Origin: Mauremys mutica
Taxonomy: Eukaryota; Chordata; Testudines; Geoemydidae
Length of the DNA: 64,000 bases
Direction of reading: 5' to 3'
NCBI RefSeq assembly: GCF_020497125.1
Contig: NC_059077.1
Span: forward strand, 25,371,340 to 25,435,339
The notes under the pieces: generated by a model
Databases searched by the model: none
What the model was told of the DNA's origin: nothing
What the model saw: only the letters and a program-made list of their open reading frames with translations
Shown: one piece after another, positions 57,601 through 64,000 of the stretch
How the letters are laid out: each line of letters begins with the position of its first letter
Numbering within the stretch: position 1 is the first letter of the stretch
Made by a program: the position numbers and the translations under genes

Positions 57601-57763
57601 AGGTTTTAGAGAAAAGGCTTTAATCCCACTTACTGCAAAATAGTTCTCTCTAAAAGATGCCTTTTCACTAAAATGCAATTTTGAATGGAAACAATTTTTT
57701 CTGGTCCATGCAATTATTTTAGGAAAGGAATAATTTTGTATACTTATCTACAATAGAACCTTA

Positions 57764-58031
57764 GGGCAGGTCTTCACTACCCGCCGGATTGGCGGGTAGT
57801 GTTCGATCTGTCGGGGGGGGGGATGTCAATTTATCGCGTCTATTGTAAACACCATAAAATCGATCCCTGGTCACACTCCCCGTCGACTCCGGAACTCCAG
57901 CTCATGAAAGGCAGAAGCGGAGTCGATGGGGGAGCGGCTGCAGTTGACTCACTGCCGTCCTCACGGCCAGGTAAGTTGACCTAAGATATGCCGACTTCAG
58001 CTACGCTATTCGCATAGTGTAAACCATGGCT
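57764..58031. mobile_element. Foldback MITE ('TCTTCACTACC' type)
   Basis: Left gggcaggtcttcactacccg and right cgcatagtgtaaaccatggc. Inner words cgtcgactccggaactccag and gaagcggagtcgatggggga, as in the MITE at 48.0 kb. Confidence 0.75.
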
Positions 58032-58345
58032 CAGAGTTATGAACACCTTCGGAATGGAGGTTGTTCATAGCTCTGAAATGTTTGTAACTCTGAACAAAAC
58101 ATGGTCCAAAAGTTCACAACTGAACATTGACTTAATACAGCTTTGAAACTTTACTATGCAGAAGAAAAATGCTGCTTTCCCTTTATTTTTAGTAGTTTAC
58201 ATTTAACACCATACAGTACTGTATTTGTTTGGTTGGGGGTTTTTTGGTCTCTGTTGCTTCCTTATTGTGTACTTCCAGGTGTGTGACTGATTGGTCAGTT
58301 AGTAATTCTGGTGTTTGTAACTCTGAGGGTCTACTGTACATATTT
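58032..58345. mobile_element. Tc1/mariner-like (Tigger/pogo-type) MITE
   Basis: Left cagagttatgaacacctt and right gtaactctgagggtctactgta are inverted, the right end reading TACAGTAGACCCTCAGAGTTAC. TA sits at the right end. The left terminus is cut by the preceding MITE, so only one full end is present. Class is by resemblance only. Confidence 0.6.
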
Positions 58346-59474
58346 TTTTTACTTTCTATGTTAACTCGCATTGTGCGTAACTCTTTAATGTATCTTAAAT
58401 GGATGTTATGTTACCATGTCTAAACACCAAACACCATTTACATTATGACCCCCAAAGTTCAGGGGGTTTGATTCAGCCCATTATAATGATAGGGGTTATT
58501 TGCAAATTTCAGATCCAGACATGGATTTGGCTCTAAGGCTCCTTCTACCAAAATAAGGTCCAAAGTTTTAGTTCAGGACCCTCTCAACTTAAACTCTACT
58601 TCCATTTTGACCATGGTGAGCCCGAGAGGGTCCGGTTGTTCTCCCATTAGCCTCTCTAGCATTTTGATCATTCTGTTGCATACATTTATAAGCTAGAAAG
58701 AAATAGGTTGTGAAGGGGAAAAAAAGACTCATTTAGAAATATTTTTCAGTAATAAGCCTATCAAGCAGAAATTGGAGAACTGAATCCCTGGAAATAAACT
58801 AACCTAACTATGCTGAAAAGTTATCAGGATTTAAACAATTAAAATAACACCAGTCTGAAGACTGACTTTGCTTTTATGCTTTGCATGAAAATGTGTGGGG
58901 CAAGGGGTGAAACAGAAACGTGTCAGTGGTATTCATTAAATATATAACATCAAAGATGCCAAGGTCAACTTGTCTTTAAATGATTAATACTGTTCTAGTC
59001 CATTACCTTATTCACTGACTTGCCAGCTCACAAAGAGACATTACATTCTTTCCTGTAACTTAGAATTCCCATAGAAACTGACACTGTCATTGGTGTCACC
59101 TGTCTCTCATCAAGGTGAAGTGTTAAATATCCTGATGCATCTGACTCCTAGGCCTTTTAATGTCAGATACAATGAGCCAGTATTAGAAAAAGTACTGAAT
59201 TAAAATAGCTTTTGTAATTTTTCCTTTTGTGGTTACAAAGATTTTCTCTTTATAGCTCACTAGCTTGAAGGCCCATCATATGCCAGGGTATGATCAATAC
59301 ATCAGTTGATAGTTATCGCTAATCTGCCTATTGATTCATATTTTTTAGTTTGTGTTCAGCCTTTTACAGGGTTTTCATTTGTTTCCCGTTATCTTTCTAC
59401 CTCCTCAACTGTGCTTCTCAGTTCACAGTAGTTGCGAGAAAATCAGATTCCATCTGTTTCCAGTAAAAGGAGGA
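58346..59474. other. No recognised gene
   Basis: AT-rich intron-like sequence of GDNF. Confidence 0.4.
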
Positions 59475-59786
59475 AACTAGGGCAGCAGTTCTCCAACTGT
59501 GGGCTGGGACCTCATTTTAATTGGGTCACCAGGGCCAGCATTAGACTTGCTGGAACCCATGGTTGAAGCTGAAGCCCAAGCTCCACCCCCACCCAGGGCA
59601 GCAGGGCTCAGGCTCTGACCCCCTCTTCCCCTCCATCTGGGGCAGCAGGGCTGGGGCTACGGCCCCCTCTCCCCCCACCTGGGGCAGCAGGACTCGGGTT
59701 CTGTCCCCCAACCTGGGGTCATGTAGTAACTTTGTTGTCAGTAGGGGGTCATGGTGCAGTGAAGTTTGGGAACTCCTGAACTAGGG
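59475..59786. mobile_element. 296-bp hAT element, perfect 8-bp duplication
   Basis: The body 59483-59778 starts cagcagttctccaac and ends tttgggaactcctg (reverse complement caggagttcccaaa). aactaggg flanks it at 59475-59482 and 59779-59786. The interior has a short G/C-rich cassette (59570-59720) with ggggcagcagggctggggct units. Confidence 0.92.
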
Positions 59787-60078
59787 CCTTGTCTACACTA
59801 CCAGGGAAAGTTGACCTAAGTTACGCTACTCCAGCTACATGAATAATATAGCTGGAATTGATGTAGCTTCGGTTGCCTTACTACGGTGTCTATATCACGC
59901 TGAGTTGATGAAGACGCTCTCCCGTTGACTTACCTTGTTCTTCTTCTTCTGGTGCAGTACTGGAGTTGACTGGAGAGTACTCTGTGGTTGGTTTAGCGGG
60001 TCTTCACTAGACCCACTAAATCAACCCCCATTGCATCGATCGCAGCAGCATCCATCCCCGGTAAGTATAGACAAGGCC
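59784..60078. mobile_element. Foldback MITE ('TGTCTACACTACC' type)
   Basis: Starts gggccttgtctacactacca and ends gtatagacaaggcc. Inner: agttgacctaagttacgcta and cccgttgacttaccttg. Its left edge touches the right target duplication of the hAT at 59483-59778. Confidence 0.8.
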
Positions 60079-60185
60079 AAAGAGAAGTGACAGAAAAATC
60101 CCATTTGCTAAACGTCACTTGCTGTCATCTGTGGCTGTGTTAGGGGAAAACATGCTAAGGAGAGTTGGGTAAAGTAGATACAAAC
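60079..60185. other. No recognised feature
   Basis: Short spacer. Confidence 0.4.
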
Positions 60186-60189
60186 TTAT

Positions 60190-60590
60190 TCAAGGTGAAA
60201 GGTCTACAGTAGAGGACTTCTCAGGCCTAATTTTGAGGCCTGACGCAGATCCAAACTGGACCCAATCCCACGCAACCCAACCCAAGCACAAGAGGGTAGA
60301 GTAGTTTTCCGACCCAACCATGAACCTGATTCAGTACTGATGTCACCTCCTGCCCATGGGTTTGGTGCAGCAGCAGCCCCACACTGTGCTGTATGTGCAC
60401 TACAGAGTGGTGCTGAGATTTCTCTGGCATGGTCACTCTGCAACATAGGATGGCAGGAGCGAGGTGCATACACAGGCAGGAAGTGGAGAGCCAACCTACC
60501 CCAACCTGAGCCTGAGAGAATCCAGTTGTTTTCCCACCCACTCTGACCCAGACCTGGGTCCCATCAGTTTAGATGAGGTTGTAGGGCTCT
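60190..60590. repeat. Unclassified repeat with CCAACCC-rich arms
   Basis: The left part has caacccaacccaagcacaag and ttttccgacccaacc, the right part caacctaccccaacctgagc and cactctgacccagacctggg. The composition suggests an interspersed repeat, but neither terminus is certain. Confidence 0.45.
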
Positions 60591-61079
60591 AATCTTTGTG
60601 ATCTGGCTTACCAGTTGATCGCTAGTTGACCAATGTGAGTGACTAATAGTGTTCAAACTGAAGCCATTCATAAAATCTCCATTGACTTTAGTAAGAGCAA
60701 AATTGAGCCCTGTGGGAGGAGACCCTGTTTTGACAGCTGCAGATCCTATGTTTGATACTGGTATATGATACGATTAGTCCAAGCAGCAAGAATACTTTTG
60801 TTGGGGAGCTAGATTTTTCTTCTCTTCTTCTTCATCTCATCCCAGGACATCTTTGCGGACACAGGAAGCGGTACAGTGTCACCATTCATTCCTGTCCAGG
60901 ACTTGTTTCTTCATTAAGTCCAGCTGGGTCATATTCCTGCATAAAATGTTTCTCCATCTAGTCAGTGGTTGGCCTCTAGATCAGATTGTATTTGCATTAT
61001 TTTCTTTGGCATCCTATCATCTGTTTGTCTTCTGCAGTGTTTTCACCATCATAATCTTTCTTAAGTGTCACTAATCCCA

Positions 61080-61425
61080 TTGTCACGCACTGAGGTGTGG
61101 GTGGTGTGTCCTAGAGGTTGGAACAAAATCTGTTGGGCAGAACTGGACTTGTGGTCAGGAGACAATCTAGTGATTAGAGACAGGAGTTCAGAAGGAGGCA
61201 GGGACTAGGGCTGGAAGCAGGTCTGGCGCAGCTGCAGGTATAGAACGCATTGAAAAGCCATTGTGCTGCTGTTCCTACAAGGCTTAAATGGTGATCTATT
61301 GGCTCTTTTGTCCATCCAGGGAGCACAGTCACATAGTGAGGGTTTATTGGGCAGCAGAGCTCATGTGGTTGCCAAGCAACTAAGCCCAAAGGCAGCTGAG
61401 TACCTGACATCCATACCCTGACTTC
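61080..61425. other. Probable insertion within the LINE
   Basis: Between two LINE blocks lies non-LINE sequence (cgcactgaggtgtgggtggt to cagctgagtacctgacatcc). No clear termini, class unknown. Confidence 0.4.
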
Positions 61426-62419
61426 ACATCTTACTCTCCTTCTAACTTCTTCATTGGTCTTAACATTATTTCACCTTACACTTGCCATCTTCCAAAGAAC
61501 TCTCATCTTTACTGCCTTCAGCCTTCTGATGTTTTTTTTCCTTTTAATGCAACTACCTCCATATGGTAAACTAATACTGTTAGTACACCAGTTTTATAAA
61601 TTTTCACTTTTGGTACTAAATGTAATGTTTTTATCAGTCCATAATTTCATCAATTTCTGCTCATCAGCTTCTATGCAGCACTTGTATCTAAAGCACATCT
61701 TCTTTTAATTTCATTCTTGATGGAACCATCAGCATTGATCAAGCTTCCTAAGTACACATAACATTTTACTTGTTCTGTGACTTCATTGGCTGCTGCATTT
61801 CAACAATTCTTCTGTTGTCCCTTGTCCAAGATACAATCACTTTGAATCCTTGGCATATATTGTAAGTCAAAGTCGACTACACCAATTTTCCAAAATAGAG
61901 TATCATCATTAATTCAAATGTTTCTGCCAATTGTACAATGTTATCTACATAAACTAAAGAGCTTAACTCTAGATTACCCAATGTCACACCATCCAAATCA
62001 CCTATCATTATTAATGTCCAGTTTAAGAAATAATGAAAACAAAGGCGAATTCTTGTCCCCTTGCTTTGACTTGAACCAATTGCTTAATTTTCCACTAGTT
62101 CTTATGGCACTATAGGAATCTTTGTACATAACTTTTATAATTGCAGTTATCCTATCTGGAACGCTACATGATTTTACTACTTTCCATAATGCTTCCCTCC
62201 AAGCTGAATCAAATGCCTTTGTGAAGTCAATGAAAACAACAAATGTCTTTAATCCCCATTCTCACTTTTTCCCATTAACTATCAGACTGTGAATATCTGA
62301 TCAATGCAACTGCAGCCTGGTCTGAAGCCACATGGTGCTTACTGCTGCCCCTAAAACTGGTCATAATCTGTTGACAATTATTTACATCATGATTTTTCCC
62401 CAGTATTGATTAGCTTACA

Positions 62420-62985
62420 GCATTGCATAAAGTGATGAAGAAATCACAAAGATTGGATAAGCACAAGTTCTGGAAAGAAGACGCTCAGCAACTACAGGAA
62501 GCATCAAGAAAACAAGATATGAAAATGATATACAATAAGGTTAAATTGTATGGAAACACAATCAGGCCAATGATGCTAGCAGGAAAAGATGCTAATTTGT
62601 TGAACTGACAACAAATTCTGAAGTGGAGCTGAAAGTATGGAAGGAGCATTTTTGACAAAGTGCTGAACCTTGTATTCATTCAGATGCAAGCATTCTGGAC
62701 ATCTAGATAATAGGTAAACAGATGAACAGCGTATAAGGCCATATGGATATTACCACCGAACCACTGTCAGACGAAGAAATAGAAAGAGCAGTGGAACAGT
62801 TAAAAATGGGAAAGCTGCAGGATAGACGATATAACAGCTAAGCTGCTAAAAGTCAACAGGGCAAGTGCTATCAAAGCATTAGGAAAAATATACAAGAAGG
62901 TATATCGAATATCTAATGGCAATAGTTGTACCAGTTTTGAAGAAAGTACATACTGCCAATCCAAATAAGTATAGATACACAGATT
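62420..62985 (+). pseudogene. Inverted 5' segment of the LINE: RT linker
   Basis: Frame 62423-62608 is open: KVMKKSQRLDKHKFWKEDAQ and KMIYNKVKLYGNTIRPMMLA. After a stop, SDEEIERAVEQLKMGKAAG and PNPNKYRY-type blocks follow in other frames. They precede RT domains in LINE ORF2. It faces away from the RT segment to its left. No protein can be made. Confidence 0.72.
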
Positions 62986-63064
62986 TTTATTAAGGCTTAT
63001 AGTATGGAAAAGTGTTACTTTTAACTATCTATAATTTGACAGTTTTTCAGAAAAAGCATTATTA

Positions 63065-63290
63065 CTTGTATTTATTTGAATACATCTATTGTGGTAGCAC
63101 CTAGAGGCCACATCTGAAATCAAGGCCCCACTGTGCTAAGTACTATACTAAGAGACCATCTCTTCCCTTCAGAGCTTACAATGTAAATAGACAAGACAGG
63201 CAAACAGTGAGAGAAGAAATAGAGATGAGGTGACCTGCCCTAAGTCACACAGCAGGTCAGTGATAGAGCTGGGAACAGAACCCCAGTCCA
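63065..63290 (+). repeat. Ancient L3/MIR-like repeat
   Basis: tagcacctagaggccacatc, gccccactgtgctaagtac, aatgtaaatagacaagacag and cacacagcaggtcagtgata form the usual order of this old amniote repeat. Confidence 0.72.
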
Positions 63291-63352
63291 TTGCCACAGG
63301 ATACTGTGCTAGGTGGACCTTTGGTCTGACCCAGTATGGCTGTTCTTATGTC
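63291..63352 (+). repeat. CR1-type 3' end tag
   Basis: gatactgtgctaggtggacc and ttggtctgacccagtatggc match the CR1 3' UTR ends at 10400-10450 and (inverted) 1085-1120. It is attached directly to the older repeat. Confidence 0.65.
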
Positions 63353-63403
63353 TTAACCCCTGGACCATTCCTCCTCCCTAAACCATTGTATTGTTCTAAA
63401 ACA

Positions 63404-63850
63404 AGTATGGGCAGGGCCGCCCAGAGGAGTCAGGGGGCCTAGAGCAAAGTGGGGGAGCTGTGGTGCTTGTACTCACCCGGCGGCGGTCTGGGTCTTTGGC
63501 GGCATTTCAGCGGCGGGGGGCCCCTTCAGTCGCTCCATGTCTTCAGCAACACTGAAGAGCCCCCCGCCACCGAAATGCCGCCGAAGACCCGGAGCGACTG
63601 AAGTGCCCCCCACCGCCGAAATGCTGCCGAAGACCCAGACCGCCGCCGGGCCAGCGCTCATGGGCATTGTGGTGGCGGGGGGCCCTTCAGTCGCTCCGCG
63701 TCTTCGGCAGCACTGAATGGCCCCCCACCGCCGAAATGCCGCCGAAGACCTGGACCACCGCCGGGCCAGGCCTCGTGGGGCCCTGTTGGGCCCAGGGCCT
63801 GGGGCAAATTGCCCCACTTGCCCCCCCCTCTGGGTGGCCAGGAGTATGGG
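63404..63850. mobile_element. 431-bp hAT element, CpG-rich, 8-bp duplication
   Basis: The body 63412-63842 starts cagggccgcccagag and ends ctctgggtggccagg (reverse complement cctggccacccagag). agtatggg flanks it at 63404-63411 and 63843-63850. The interior contains repeated ccgccgaaatgccgccgaag words in both orientations. Long frames here are composition products. Confidence 0.88.
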
Positions 63851-64000
63851 AATCTGTATCACTGTCCAGTGTCAGGCAGGTTCACATGTCTGTGAGCTGA
63901 ATATTCTGTTTATGACCATTTTTATATCAATCTCATCACTATAGTATCTGAGAACCTTTATTATTCTAGGAGTACCTGAAACCTATGAGCCTCTTGCTAT
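63851..64000. other. No recognised feature up to window end
   Basis: AT-rich, intron-like. Confidence 0.4.

Larger units (their letters stand above)
60840..62985 (-). mobile_element. Non-LTR retrotransposon with inverted 5' segment
   Basis: On the - strand, from about 62340 down: CGFRPGCSCIDQIF, VVFIDFTKAFDSAWREALWK (RT motif A), YVDN in place of YADD (61930-61965), and a C-terminal block (60850-60960: QVLDRNEWWHCTASC). On the + strand at 62420-62985, pre-RT sequence: LSDEEIERAVEQLKMGKAAG and VVPVLKKVHTANPNKYRY. The 5' part is therefore inverted relative to the 3' part, as in twin-priming insertions. A further sequence (about 61080-61425) interrupts it. Clade uncertain, RTE-like by motif. 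Confidence 0.75.

Noticed and set aside
52648..64000. Signal-peptide exon of GDNF
   Set aside because: Looked for a short - strand exon with an ATG, hydrophobic leader and donor of the right phase. None seen, so it is probably beyond the window.

Overview
The window is vertebrate nuclear DNA, most likely from a cryptodiran turtle. This rests on the tRNA-derived SINE with the turtle-type head and tail, CR1 LINEs with several 3' ends, DIRS-type tyrosine-recombinase retrotransposons, and many hAT and foldback DNA elements. The rest is AT-rich, intron-like sequence. No bacterial-style operons, CRISPR arrays or phage modules are visible.

Two host genes can be supported, each by its terminal coding exon. 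WDR70 ends on the + strand at 12537-12624. GDNF ends on the - strand at 52163-52647. They are convergent, about 39.5 kb apart, which matches the WDR70-GDNF order on human chromosome 5p13 (from memory). Positions 1-12536 are therefore probably the last WDR70 intron, 12625 to about 49.6 kb is WDR70 3' UTR plus intergenic DNA, about 49.6-52.16 kb is a candidate GDNF 3' UTR, and everything above 52648 is GDNF intron. The exon carrying the GDNF signal peptide was not found and is probably beyond the window.

The rest is layered mobile-element history. 1-2.7 kb: inverted SINE pair and a CR1 interrupted by a SINE with a 12-bp target duplication. 5.3-8.8 kb: a decayed DIRS element with inverted terminal repeats and internal complementary region. 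15.5-19.8 kb: a Ty3/gypsy element whose left LTR is split by a hAT element. 20.6-23.35 kb: a hAT with 8-bp duplication, then a hAT foldback carrying the transposase C-terminus twice in opposite orientations. 26.85-30.83 kb: a CR1 5' half joined to a DIRS recombinase piece that holds another hAT. 34.7-38.4 kb: foldback elements (one nested in another), a 1,120-bp solo LTR with a 5-bp duplication, CR1 and a 123-bp hAT-like MITE. 40.1-42.9 kb: a second DIRS family. 53.1-63.9 kb (GDNF intron): L2-like and CR1 LINEs, several hAT and foldback elements, and a LINE with an inverted 5' end.

The sequence does not prove a new biological system. The strongest observations are nested insertions with readable target duplications, a G-rich repeat cassette shared by elements with different termini, an unclassified 0.4-kb element at 43.79-44.19 kb, and a 57-bp near-perfect direct repeat around the candidate GDNF poly(A) signal. 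All TE class names come from recognising motifs and termini, not from a database search.
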